64,000 nucleotides of DNA from Lachnospiraceae bacterium (GCA_910574195.1 CAJTBF010000003.1:186001-250000), one strand, 5' to 3'; counted from the first letter of the stretch, positions 43,093 to 52,317 are shown. Notes: a model not told the origin generated them from the letters alone. Translations and numbers: made by a program.

Positions 43093-43893
43093 TCAGTTCA
43101 TCTGATTGGAGCTTTCACTTCTGGCATAGAATTTTGCCAGTATTCTGGCGATTCCTTTCGGCCAAAACCGGCAGAACATCTCATAATCCTCCTGATTCCT
43201 CGCATGATCTCCCAAAATCAGAGAAGTCTCCGATTCCTCATGAATCCGATGTCCCATTCGAATCTCCGGATCATATACAAACGTTCCTTTTAACTTTGAC
43301 AGACGTTCCCATGCTTCCCAATCTTCTGCTGATCTAAAGTGCACACGGAAAACGGGATCCGGTAAATGTCTGACTGCATAGGTGACCGCCGGACAGCAGA
43401 TGCCGCTTCCCAGCGACAAACTTCTTCTCCTTACAAAACGGCTGTTTTGAAAACACTTCCACCGCAGAGGAAACAGCAGAATCCGCTTTACACGCAATAG
43501 CGTATTGTCCCTGACCTGTTCCCCGTTTCTGATCTCACAGTAATCTGAAAAATAAATCAACGGTCTTGCGCTGTTCTTTAACATCTCTACCGCATGTTCC
43601 GCATAATCCGGAAAATACACGTCGTCCTGGTGCGCAATCGTCACATAAGGCGTATGGCACTGCCCATATCCAAAATTCCAGTCCTGCACAATCCCACCCT
43701 CTCCCTCATTCACCAGCAGGGAAATCTGATACTTGTCCGCCAGGGAAGTAATATGTGCATTGGGAGTGGAGGTAATCATCAGAATCCGGGATTCCTGCGT
43801 CTGATTTTTCAGAGAAAGAATACACTCTTCCAAATAGGGACTTTCTTTATATGCACAGATTACAAATGTATGCTGCTTTGCAAACTCCTTCAT
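43093..43893 (-). CDS. Family 2 glycosyltransferase
   Basis: About 266 residues, GT-A fold. FVICAYKESPYLEECILSLKNQT opens the domain, YVTIAHQDDVYFPDYAEHA carries the QDD metal motif, and FRSAEDWEAWERLSKLKG the ED motif. The start at 43891-43893 has AAGGATGAGG upstream; a GTG six codons earlier is less likely. It lies between the DPM1-like gene and the flippase gene, so it may extend the lipid-linked side chain before flipping. Confidence 0.88.
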   Translation of the reverse strand: MKEFAKQHTFVICAYKESPYLEECILSLKNQTQESRILMITSTPNAHITSLADKYQISLLVNEGEGGIVQDWNFGYGQCHTPYVTIAHQDDVYFPDYAEHAVEMLKNSARPLIYFSDYCEIRNGEQVRDNTLLRVKRILLFPLRWKCFQNSRFVRRRSLSLGSGICCPAVTYAVRHLPDPVFRVHFRSAEDWEAWERLSKLKGTFVYDPEIRMGHRIHEESETSLILGDHARNQEDYEMFCRFWPKGIARILAKFYARSESSNQMN

Positions 43894-44021
43894 AACCTCA
43901 TCCTTTTTCACTCAAAATCTCTCACATGCCAAAACGCATATCTTTCCGCCGCCCATTGTTCCATATGCAGTTCCTGAATGCATTGGCATTTTATCAGTAT
44001 AACATCATTCAACTTTTCTTG

Positions 44022-45290
44022 TCAATCATACGGCTGAACTGTTACCTTATCCTTTCTTCTATAAAAAAACAAAATTGCAGCTCCCAACACAAGAAAAAGC
44101 ACTCCGGCCGCCACCGTATAGGCATATCCTGCTCCCAGCAGTCCTCTCTGTCTCACAAACGGATCTGATATGAAAAACGCCGTAATACTCGCCAGTCCAA
44201 ATCCCACCAATAGATAGTTCTGCCTGCGCATCACCGTAAGAATCACCTGCTCAATTACTGCAAAGGAGAACAGGGCGCCTCCAATCAGTAAAACAACCAG
44301 TACCCTTCTATAAGAGATCAATTCCACACCAAACACCAACGATAAAATCTGCACCCCGCAGATTCCACCGGCGACGACAATTCCCACTGCAATCAATACT
44401 GCTCCCAGAAAGATCATGACACATAATCGCAAAAATTTCCCATATTCTTTTTGAATCCATGTCTTTGACAGCCGGACCAACAGAGGCTGAAGCGCAAATC
44501 CTACAAATAAATTCGTTACAAAGCAGGGCATAAACAGATACGTATAGTATGCCTGTGCATCGGAAGACAAATATAAATCAATCGCATACTTCGGCGCATT
44601 TCCCATATAAATTAATAAAAAAGCGCTGATACACAATGGAAAGCATTCCCGCAAAAGGGAAAATACGGCTCCCGGCTGCATCTCCGGTTTCTCCAAAGGA
44701 AACACTTCCTTCGTGGAAAAGACCAATACCAGCAGAGACAAAGTTGACGCAAGAACTGCCGCCAGACATGCCAAAAGCAAATTCCTGGTAAAAAGCAGCG
44801 TACCACAAAAAATAACCACATAGAATAAAATCCGAAAGCTCATCATCTTTCCGCTGATGTCCAGCCTTCCCTGCTTTTGATAATGTCCTCCGTATACATC
44901 ATCCCATGCGTCCGTCACCTTCAGAACACAGAGCAAAAATGTAATCACCGCTTTTTCGAACGCATACCCTTCGATCTGTATAAACAAAAGAACTATTAAT
45001 ATCATCAGACTACTGGTTATGATTCTGGAAAAAAGATATACTCCCATAGAGTATCGATTCTTCAGGTCTGTCGCCTGATAGTTTCTCATTCCATAATTCC
45101 CCACCGTCAGCATCATCTGCGACGTAGAAAATCCCAAAGAGAAAATACCCGCATCAAACACTCCGTTTATTCTGGTCACTACCCAAAGCAGCAGCATGGA
45201 TACAATGGAATTCAAACCACTGGACATCATATTCCAGAAGACACTCTGCTGTTCAATCTTCTTTTCTTCTACCTTCCACAATTGACCAAT
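44022..45290 (-). CDS. Wzx-type oligosaccharide flippase
   Basis: About 422 residues with roughly twelve helices, of the MOP polysaccharide-flippase superfamily. QQSVFWNMMSSGLNSIVSMLLLWVVTRI is the typical first helix, and GFSTSQMMLTVGNYGMRNYQATD the second. It would move the lipid-linked sugar or side chain across the membrane, as GacK does. I prefer the ATG at 45288-45290 (AGGAAAG just upstream). The frame is open up to a GTG at 45383 but those codons look non-coding; a strong GGAGGGG-ATC-ATG at about 45348 only gives a three-codon peptide. Confidence 0.88.
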   Translation of the reverse strand: MGQLWKVEEKKIEQQSVFWNMMSSGLNSIVSMLLLWVVTRINGVFDAGIFSLGFSTSQMMLTVGNYGMRNYQATDLKNRYSMGVYLFSRIITSSLMILIVLLFIQIEGYAFEKAVITFLLCVLKVTDAWDDVYGGHYQKQGRLDISGKMMSFRILFYVVIFCGTLLFTRNLLLACLAAVLASTLSLLVLVFSTKEVFPLEKPEMQPGAVFSLLRECFPLCISAFLLIYMGNAPKYAIDLYLSSDAQAYYTYLFMPCFVTNLFVGFALQPLLVRLSKTWIQKEYGKFLRLCVMIFLGAVLIAVGIVVAGGICGVQILSLVFGVELISYRRVLVVLLIGGALFSFAVIEQVILTVMRRQNYLLVGFGLASITAFFISDPFVRQRGLLGAGYAYTVAAGVLFLVLGAAILFFYRRKDKVTVQPYD

Positions 45291-45423
45291 CATCTTTCCT
45301 GCCTTTTCTTTCCAATTATTTCCGATAACAGCATCTAATATAACATGATCCCCTCCACTTTTCAACCTTAAAACGAACTCCACGATACGTAACTAAGTTT
45401 ACAGGTTACTTTTCACGGCTCAA

Positions 45424-45561
45424 GAATGCGCTGTACTGCGCATTCCGTGAGACCAGACTTACGCAACGACAACAGTGAGGGGCGATTTTTGCGCAGCAAA
45501 ACTTTAAATATCGCCCCGAACCGTTACTATGAGCGGCCTCCCAGGCCGTGAATAGTAACGG
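45424..45561. repeat. Three consecutive inverted repeats upstream of the flippase gene
   Basis: GAATGCGC/GCGCATTC (45424-45431 with 45438-45445), GGGGCGAT/ATCGCCCC (45479-45486 with 45510-45517) and CCGTTACTAT/ATAGTAACGG (45521-45530 with 45552-45561). The last resembles the GTTACTGT repeats at 4140 and 9574. Together they fill the 332-bp stretch between the flippase start and the terminator of the GH73 gene. Confidence 0.75.
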
Positions 45562-45572
45562 TTACAGAACAA

Positions 45573-45613
45573 AAAAACTGCTGTGTAGTCCAGGACTACA
45601 TACAGCAGTTTTT
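45573..45613 (-). terminator. Intrinsic terminator of the GH73 gene
   Basis: AACTGCTGTGTAGTCC pairs with GGACTACATACAGCAGTT (one bulge) and is followed on the minus strand by a T-run. It begins 9 bp after the GH73 stop codon. Confidence 0.92.
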
Positions 45614-45621
45614 CCTGTTTT

Positions 45622-48600
45622 CTATTTGGAATAGAAGCAGGGAGTGGTTCCGCTCTGCGGACCTTTCTCGCCCTTTTTCACCAGTTTTATCTCCACCGCT
45701 TCCATATGGCGGGCATATCCTTCACTTCCTGCTTTTTCTCCGTTCTTCGCCCAGCCCAGCCAGCCAAATTCACTGGCATGTACACGATAATAAATATCAA
45801 ATTCTTCTGCAAGTTTGCCTGTCAACTCAATGCAGACTGCCTCCGTTGGTTTATTTCTTCCGACTGTTCCGGCCACCGCACCGTTGGAAACCGGATTCAT
45901 CCAGCCGATGTCCTGCACGTGAGCGCGATAGCGGATACTTCCCGTATACTCCGGCCGCTCCAGAGAGATTTTCAATGCTTCCAGATGTTTATTTCTCCCG
46001 GTTGTTCCGGCCGTACTTCCATCTTTCACAAAATCCATCCAGCCGATATCCTGCACATGCGCACTGTATGTCACCGTAGTCGGTTTTCTGCGGAATGCTT
46101 CATCACCGTTCTCCAATGCGGGATTTCCCTTGGGGATTATGACAATCTGCAGGGCCTCCACTTTCAGAGCGAAGTTCTCTGTTCCGGCTTTCTCTCCGTT
46201 CTTCGCCCAACCCATCCAGCCGATGTCCTGTACATGCATTCTATAATAGAGATCGTACTTCTCTTTCTCCGTACCGGTCAGTTCCATCTGCAGAGCCTCC
46301 AGGCGTCTGTTCTGTCCTACGGTCCCTGCAATCTTTCCGTCCGTCACATAATCCATCCAGCCAATATCCGCCGCATGCACGCGATACTTAATGCCCAGCT
46401 TCGTATTGGATTTGACACTGACGGTCAGACTTTCGATCTTTTTATTCTTCCCGGTTGTTCCGGCCACCTGACCGTTACTTACCGGATCCATCCAGCCAAT
46501 GTCCTGTACATGACCTTTATATTCCAGCTTCACCGTATTGATCTTATATGTGATCAGTGTATTCCCCGGAGCTGCCGCCCCCTTTGGCTGAAGCAGAATC
46601 TGTACAGCCTGTAAAGAGTAATTATACCCTTGCGTTCCCGCCAGTTCTCCGTTTTTCGCCCAATCCAGCCAGCCAAATTCCGACACATGCGTCCGATAAT
46701 ACAGATCATAATTACCTGCCGCCTTACCTGTCAGTTTCATCTGGACTGCTTCCATTTTCTTTACTTTTCCGACAGTCCCTGCCGTGGCGCCGTCGGATAC
46801 CATATCCAGCCAGCCAAGATCCTGCACATGGGCACGGTATTCAATCCCCAGATCCGCAATATCCTGCACGCTGACTTCCAGCGCTTCCATGGGCAGATTT
46901 CTTCCGGTTGTTCCGGCCTGTCTGCCGTCCGTCACATAATCCTGCCAGCCGATATCCTGTACATGGGCACGATATTTGATTCCTTTGACGGCCGTGGGCG
47001 GCGTATCCGGCGCTCCGCTTCCTTTGGAAAGAAGTGTCACATAATTCGAACTGACATATCCATACATGCTGCCGAAATTATAATTCCCACTTGCGGAAAT
47101 TCCGGTTCTGCCTGCATCCAGCACCCCGTCGCTTTGTATCTTATAAAACCCGCCGGCTCCCTGATCCAGCAGGATGAATGCCTGTGGAGAAAATGCTTTT
47201 GTCTGATACATCACTCTGGCGGAAGTACTTGCTTCCGCACGGACATTCAGATTCGTATGCCCCGTACCCATCACGTCCTTTACACCAATGGAATATTTAT
47301 AGACTTCTGCATTCTGAAACCGCTTATCAATCAGCCATGCAATATTTGCATTTTTTTCTCCCCAGTAAGGATCCGACGCATATTTTACGTTCATACCGCT
47401 GGCCTTATTTCCCAGATATCCGCCACAGTATACTCCGTTATTGGGATTCAGATATCTCTTGGACATATAGGTTTCCGTAAATGTTTTAATACAATGATCC
47501 ACACTGGTATACGAATCCGCACTTATTCCCGGAGAAGCATCCACCGCATTCAACCCGAATAAGTTATTCTTACTCTGCGCAATACTGCTTCTGCCCCATG
47601 CGCTTTCATTCGCTCCCACACCGATTGCCAACAGGGCATTTACTCCATATGTATTCTGATAATTCACAAAAATTCCGGCAGAGTTCCACATCTTGGAACT
47701 GCTGTTTACCGCTCTTTCATGAATAACACTGTTCAATTGATCCACACTGTACTGTGTCTGACTCCGTAACGGCAGATACTGAAAATAATTATAATACGGT
47801 TCCGCACTATTTACGGCATGGCTTCTGTTTCCCGCATTGCAGTCTCTTGCCATCTCTCCGAACTGATCTCTCGTATAAAAATAGTGCCCGTCATAACTAT
47901 AATATTGTACACCTTCCCGCAAATATCCCGGCGCCGGCCCATTATCCAGAGATGTGGCATATCCGCCGGAATTGACATTCGTTGAAATATAATGTAACAA
48001 TCTTCCGCCGGATACAACATAGTGACTCAGTGACGCCGCATTGCTCATATTCAAAATCTGAACTTCCCCTGCATTCACCAGTCCAATTACACCGGACAGC
48101 ATGAATTTTACTTTTCCGTTCTCTGTCCCCAGATACAACCCGTCTGCACCGTACAAACCATTGGTATATCCCGCTGCACCGGTACCGTACTCTGTATAAT
48201 TCGTGACGGCATTTCCTTTTGTATTAAAATTGACAATCGCAGTAGAACTTCCTGACAGTGCAGCACTCCGGGAAATGACAAAGGAATGTTCCACCATTCC
48301 GTTCTCATCGGCAACTTCCGTGATATTCCCTTCCACATCCATGGATGTCACTGTCTCATCCTTTTGTACTTCTTCTGTTGACTCCTGGGACTCTTCCCCT
48401 GCCGGCTCTTCCTCCGGCTGTATCGGTTGTTCTATCTCCTGCTGATCCGAACTTTCCGAATCCGTATCCTCCGGCTGCGGCTCCTGCATCGGAACATTCC
48501 CCTCTTCTGTCAATGCAGTCGAATTCTCCGGTTCCTCCGCTACCACGATAAGTCCTTGTGAAAAAAGCACCAGGCTGGCCACAAGGCACAATGCAAGAAT

Positions 48601-48627
48601 CCGTCTGATCTTCCCCTTATGTTTCAT
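45622..48627 (-). CDS. Secreted GH73 glucosaminidase with SH3-like domain and nine ChW repeats
   Basis: About 1001 residues from the ATG at 48625-48627, chosen because AAGGAGG lies six bases upstream (a GTG nine codons earlier overlaps that site). Signal peptide, Glu/Gln-rich linker, a beta domain (about 120-290), a GH73-type glucosaminidase domain (about 300-445 with GVNALLAIGVGANESAWGRS, catalytic Glu, and NNLFGLNAVD), an SH3-like domain (about 455-545, TNLNVRAEAS), then nine ChW repeats in three triads. It hydrolyses the GlcNAc-MurNAc bond of peptidoglycan. It is a single transcription unit with its own terminator, and its C-terminal architecture matches the GH25 and GT80-like proteins. 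Confidence 0.94.
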   Translation of the reverse strand: MKHKGKIRRILALCLVASLVLFSQGLIVVAEEPENSTALTEEGNVPMQEPQPEDTDSESSDQQEIEQPIQPEEEPAGEESQESTEEVQKDETVTSMDVEGNITEVADENGMVEHSFVISRSAALSGSSTAIVNFNTKGNAVTNYTEYGTGAAGYTNGLYGADGLYLGTENGKVKFMLSGVIGLVNAGEVQILNMSNAASLSHYVVSGGRLLHYISTNVNSGGYATSLDNGPAPGYLREGVQYYSYDGHYFYTRDQFGEMARDCNAGNRSHAVNSAEPYYNYFQYLPLRSQTQYSVDQLNSVIHERAVNSSSKMWNSAGIFVNYQNTYGVNALLAIGVGANESAWGRSSIAQSKNNLFGLNAVDASPGISADSYTSVDHCIKTFTETYMSKRYLNPNNGVYCGGYLGNKASGMNVKYASDPYWGEKNANIAWLIDKRFQNAEVYKYSIGVKDVMGTGHTNLNVRAEASTSARVMYQTKAFSPQAFILLDQGAGGFYKIQSDGVLDAGRTGISASGNYNFGSMYGYVSSNYVTLLSKGSGAPDTPPTAVKGIKYRAHVQDIGWQDYVTDGRQAGTTGRNLPMEALEVSVQDIADLGIEYRAHVQDLGWLDMVSDGATAGTVGKVKKMEAVQMKLTGKAAGNYDLYYRTHVSEFGWLDWAKNGELAGTQGYNYSLQAVQILLQPKGAAAPGNTLITYKINTVKLEYKGHVQDIGWMDPVSNGQVAGTTGKNKKIESLTVSVKSNTKLGIKYRVHAADIGWMDYVTDGKIAGTVGQNRRLEALQMELTGTEKEKYDLYYRMHVQDIGWMGWAKNGEKAGTENFALKVEALQIVIIPKGNPALENGDEAFRRKPTTVTYSAHVQDIGWMDFVKDGSTAGTTGRNKHLEALKISLERPEYTGSIRYRAHVQDIGWMNPVSNGAVAGTVGRNKPTEAVCIELTGKLAEEFDIYYRVHASEFGWLGWAKNGEKAGSEGYARHMEAVEIKLVKKGEKGPQSGTTPCFYSK

Positions 48628-48737
48628 CCAAGTCCTCCTTTGTTTTTTATGCACTCCCGAACGATTTCATCCTATCATAATTTCATATCCTGTGCAAATC
48701 CAATTCATACCAAAACAAACTCTCCCTTGTTTTGGTC

Positions 48738-48812
48738 CCATACAAAAAGCCTGTCGCTGACGGTTTTCCCACACACCAGGGCACTCAGAAAGCCTGTCAC
48801 CGGCGACTTTTC
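48738..48812. repeat. Two related short hairpin repeats
   Basis: AAAAGCCTGTCGCTGACGG-TTTTCC (48738-48764) and GAAAGCCTGTCACCGGCGAC-TTTTCC (48786-48812) are direct near-repeats. A third, more regular version lies at 58021-58055. Confidence 0.5.
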
Positions 48813-48827
48813 CGCATAACAAAACAT

Positions 48828-49742
48828 TCAAAACAAGTTTTCCGGATATTCCCCTGCATCCACCAACTCCCTCACGGCAGACACTACGGCGTCTTTATCC
48901 TCCCGATAGGTCACGCCAAACCACTTGTCTTTGGATTCTAATACTCTCACAGAGAGTTTTTTTTCTTCCAGAAGTCCGCCCACAATCGTCGGCAAAAGAT
49001 ATTCCGCTTTCAGATCTTCCTTCTTTGTTTCTTTTAGGAATTGCTGAAAACCATTCTCTAAAATCCGGAAAAAGTCTGGTCTTAACCCCCACATATTCAT
49101 GGAAACTGGGCAATTGGCATCCACTTTTCTGTCTCCGGTCTCACTGCGGACCACTGCACCGCCGTCGCACATTTCAATATTCCTTGTCTCTGTAATCTCT
49201 TCCAGCATCCCAAACTGGTCCACTTTACAGATTCCTCGCGTCACAGAACCATTCTCGCTCAATGTATTTTTCAGCGTGAAACCTACCATGCAGATCTCAT
49301 TCTCGTTTTCGGATGTATGCTGATGCAAATAATCGTATGCTTCCACATATGCCTGTTTTCCATAATAATCATCTGCATTGATTACAAGAAACGGAGAATC
49401 CACCACATCTTTGCAGCACAAAATAGCCTGTCCCGTTCCCCAGGGTTTTGTCCTCCCTGCGAAACGCTGCCGGTATTCCTCCGGAATATCCTGTACTTCC
49501 TGATAGGCATATGCCACATCTATTTTCTTTTGCATTCGATTTCCGATGATTTCTTTAAAATCTTCTTCCAGATCACGACGAATGACAAACACTACTTTAT
49601 CAAAACCAGCTTGCATCGCATCATAGATCGAATAATCCATGATAATCTCTCCATTGGGACCAACCGGCTCCAGTTGTTTAATTCCTCCGCCAAATCGGCT
49701 GCCGATTCCGGCCGCCATTACGACCAGCGTTGCCCTGCTCAT
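48828..49742 (-). CDS. Sugar nucleotidyltransferase family protein
   Basis: A 304-residue NTP_transferase with LVVMAAGIGSRFGGGIKQLEPV (nucleotide loop and Lys), LVINADDYYGKQAYVEAYD (metal Asp pair) and MVGFTLKNTLSENGSVTRG. The form recalls UDP-glucose-type pyrophosphorylase relatives found next to kinases and phosphotransferases in Lachnospiraceae; substrate is unknown. It is 8 to 20 bp downstream of the HPr-like gene, so probably in the cdaA-ybbR-HPr transcription unit rather than the glycan locus. The 200-bp gap before the GH73 gene (48628-48827) holds two short hairpin-like repeats (48738-48764 and 48786-48812). Confidence 0.87.
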   Translation of the reverse strand: MSRATLVVMAAGIGSRFGGGIKQLEPVGPNGEIIMDYSIYDAMQAGFDKVVFVIRRDLEEDFKEIIGNRMQKKIDVAYAYQEVQDIPEEYRQRFAGRTKPWGTGQAILCCKDVVDSPFLVINADDYYGKQAYVEAYDYLHQHTSENENEICMVGFTLKNTLSENGSVTRGICKVDQFGMLEEITETRNIEMCDGGAVVRSETGDRKVDANCPVSMNMWGLRPDFFRILENGFQQFLKETKKEDLKAEYLLPTIVGGLLEEKKLSVRVLESKDKWFGVTYREDKDAVVSAVRELVDAGEYPENLF

Positions 49743-49762
49743 TGTATTCCCCTCCTCATCTG

Positions 49763-50038
49763 TTATTCCCCCAGACCATCCTCGACGATACGAACCATCT
49801 CTTCCAGCGCCGCTTCCTCGTCCTCTCCTTCACAGACAATGGCGATTTCGTCCCCGCTCTTGATACAGGCTCCTAAAACACTCAGCACACTTTTCGCATT
49901 TGCAGAGGATACTCCCGCTTTCACTTTCTTTTCGATCATCACCTTGCATCCAAACTGCATCGCCGTCTTACAAAACAATCCTGCCGGCCTCAGGTGCAGA
50001 CCAGTCGGATTTTTAATTATGACGTTTTCACGAACCAT
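49763..50038 (-). CDS. HPr-like phosphocarrier protein
   Basis: A 91-residue HPr-family protein starting at the ATG 50036-50038 (AGGAGGTG upstream). The active-site block GLHLRPAG puts His at residue 15, exactly as in HPr. A Ser equivalent to regulatory Ser46 is present (NAKSVLSVLGA, Ser50 by my count, four residues later than usual). No ptsI is nearby, so it may be the general HPr or a Crh-like regulator. It lies 16 bp after the YbbR-protein gene. Confidence 0.9.
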   Translation of the reverse strand: MVRENVIIKNPTGLHLRPAGLFCKTAMQFGCKVMIEKKVKAGVSSANAKSVLSVLGACIKSGDEIAIVCEGEDEEAALEEMVRIVEDGLGE

Positions 50039-50053
50039 GCGCAATTCCACCTC

Positions 50054-51310
50054 CTATTCTTCCTCCTTTTCGGTCAGAATAACTCTCACCGTGGGGTTTG
50101 TAATTAATTCAACACCGGAAGGTATCTCAATATTCACCGGCACCTCATAACTTCCTGGTACTTTGTACTCTCTCAGATCAATAGAAGCGGCATAGCGGAT
50201 GTCCAACACTTCCAATGCTTTTTCTTCTCCTGTAAACTGCAGTTCCAAATCCATCTCTGATTCAAAAAGCAGACGAAAGTTTTCCTGCATATTGTTGATC
50301 TGAACCGCCTCTACCGGAAGCATAATCGTTTTTATCCCTTCCGGTTCAATCATGACAGTCACGAGCACATTATTTGCCGCCTCGTCCACAAGGCTGACTC
50401 CCTCCGGAAGATACTTCAGAATATCCACCGTTATTTCTTTTCGGCCTCTTTCTTTATCAATATTCACCTCTGAATCCGGAATTGCAATCTCATCCACATC
50501 AGCCAGTTCTTCCCTTGTCCCACAGATCTGAACCTGCGACGGTTCACAGGTATATCCCGTATATACAAATCCGGAAGCCGGAGTCCCGGAAATTCCCACG
50601 GAAAGTTTCACATTCTTCGTATTCAGCATCTGCACATTCACACTCAGCCCCTGTTCTCCAAGATTATGTGTCAACTGACTCTGATCCATGGGATTCCCGT
50701 TTCCATCATAAATAATCAATTCCGCATCCAGCGTATCACTCTCATATTTACCGGAAACATCCACTTTTGCCACCACTTTTTGAATATTTCCGATTGCTTT
50801 TTCCGGCCCTCGTATGGTAATCTTTTCCGGATTGGTTGTCATCTCTCCCACGACATATCCGTCACGCGGTGTCCCTGTCACATTTACAGAAATCGGAAAA
50901 ATATTCCTTGTCACATCCTCGATCTCTACCTGGATATTCTTCACGTTCACATCCGTCAATATCGCAGAACTGTTGATTCCCCGAACCTCCGCCGTAATCG
51001 GCACAAGACAGGTCTTCACCTCCATCTGACTTAAGTCTGCCGTTGCACTAATATTACTGCTGCTGATTCTGGCAAGGATAGAACGTTTTGCCGATACGGT
51101 CACTCTCACGGACTGCGGCCCGTCTACCAAAGAATATATCTTCCCTTTACTGGTTACTACTTCCTCGTTAATCATCTCTACCGGAATATCATTAAAAGAA
51201 GTACTTTCCACAGGATCGGCAATATTTACAACTGCCAGCCAGAAGAAAATTGCAAACAACAAAGCAGCAAATTTCAGTCCCATATTCGGGGGCCACTTAA
51301 TTTTTTTCAT
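50054..51310 (-). CDS. YbbR-domain protein, partner of the diadenylate cyclase (CdaR-like)
   Basis: A 418-residue membrane-anchored protein: one N-terminal helix (about 11-28), then four YbbR repeats of about 80-90 residues (GTPRDGYVVGEMTTNPEKITIRGP, GTPASGFVYTGYTCEPSQVQICG are repeat cores). CdaR binds and modulates CdaA in Firmicutes. The start overlaps the cdaA 3' end by 14 bp. The third partner usual for this operon, glmM, is not the next gene; an HPr gene is. Confidence 0.93.
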   Translation of the reverse strand: MKKIKWPPNMGLKFAALLFAIFFWLAVVNIADPVESTSFNDIPVEMINEEVVTSKGKIYSLVDGPQSVRVTVSAKRSILARISSSNISATADLSQMEVKTCLVPITAEVRGINSSAILTDVNVKNIQVEIEDVTRNIFPISVNVTGTPRDGYVVGEMTTNPEKITIRGPEKAIGNIQKVVAKVDVSGKYESDTLDAELIIYDGNGNPMDQSQLTHNLGEQGLSVNVQMLNTKNVKLSVGISGTPASGFVYTGYTCEPSQVQICGTREELADVDEIAIPDSEVNIDKERGRKEITVDILKYLPEGVSLVDEAANNVLVTVMIEPEGIKTIMLPVEAVQINNMQENFRLLFESEMDLELQFTGEEKALEVLDIRYAASIDLREYKVPGSYEVPVNIEIPSGVELITNPTVRVILTEKEEE

Positions 51311-52169
51311 TCTTCTGTCTCCCCTTCCACATTGCGAATCGCTTCCCCTCCGAAAGCCGCATCTGAATCTGGCTCAATCTGGTTGTCAGATATTCCGGTG
51401 TGATGCCTCTGGCAAGCTGTCCCCCCATCGCCACAGAGACATATCCTGTCTCCTCCGACACAATAATAATAAGTGCATCACTGACTTCGCTCATCCCCAA
51501 CGCCGCCCGATGCCGGGTTCCAAGTTCCTTGCTGATCTGCATATTATCCGACAAGGGCAGATAACATGTCGCAGACGCAATCCGGTCTCCCCGTACGATC
51601 ACGGCACCGTCATGAAGCGGTGTATTATGCTCAAATATATTCAGGATCACCTGCTCCGACACCTTACAATCCAACTCAATTCCGGTCATCTCATATTCCG
51701 TCAGACGGATGGCCTGCTCTACCACAATCAGCGCTCCCGTCTTTACACTTCCCATACTGAAACATGCGTTCACAAGCGCTTCCAATGTATCGTCCGAAAA
51801 ACGCTGATCTTCCCGATTACGATCAAACAGCGTAAAGTTACTCAGCAGATTTTTTTCTCCCAGCTTTTCCAGAGCCCGGCGAAGCTCCGGCTGAAATACG
51901 ACCAATGCCGCAAATGCCAGAACATTGATGGATTCCCTGGCCAAAAACAGAATCGTGTGCATCCGAAAAATGGCTGCAATAAGGATAAACAGAACAAGCA
52001 TGGTCAAACCTTTCAGAAGCATCCATGCTTTTGTATTTTTAATCCACAGCATGATCTCATATACAACCACCGCAATGATCAAAATTTCCATAATATCTGT
52101 CACGCTAAGCGAAGGAATATACAGACCATTCATCAATTTTTCCAAATAGCTTTTCATCCACTGCTGCAC
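51297..52169 (-). CDS. cdaA: Membrane diadenylate cyclase
   Basis: CdaA joins two ATP into c-di-AMP, which controls potassium and osmotic balance and wall homeostasis. The 290-residue protein has three N-terminal helices (about 25-90) and a DAC domain with the DGAVIVRGDRI (DGA) and GTRHRAALG (RHR) motifs and LSDN between them. A GTG start at 52169 has AGGAGG at good distance; an ATG four codons in is an alternative. Coupled with the YbbR gene. Confidence 0.96.
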   Translation of the reverse strand: MQQWMKSYLEKLMNGLYIPSLSVTDIMEILIIAVVVYEIMLWIKNTKAWMLLKGLTMLVLFILIAAIFRMHTILFLARESINVLAFAALVVFQPELRRALEKLGEKNLLSNFTLFDRNREDQRFSDDTLEALVNACFSMGSVKTGALIVVEQAIRLTEYEMTGIELDCKVSEQVILNIFEHNTPLHDGAVIVRGDRIASATCYLPLSDNMQISKELGTRHRAALGMSEVSDALIIIVSEETGYVSVAMGGQLARGITPEYLTTRLSQIQMRLSEGKRFAMWKGRQKNEKN

Positions 52170-52317
52170 TTATTTCCCTCCTGTTACCATTTTTAAGTCC
52201 TTTATTGTATCTTTCTTTTCCCGGTGCCTCCATGCAGCATTTTTTCCCAAAACAGCAGTATCTATCATCCGCCCACAGAAAATGTGTGTGCCGGACTCAT
52301 TCCTGCATCTGCTCCTG

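Noticed and set aside
45336-45350. GGAGGGG-ATC-ATG as start of the flippase gene
   Set aside because: That frame stops after three codons, and the flippase frame is different; the later ATG at 45290 fits the protein better.
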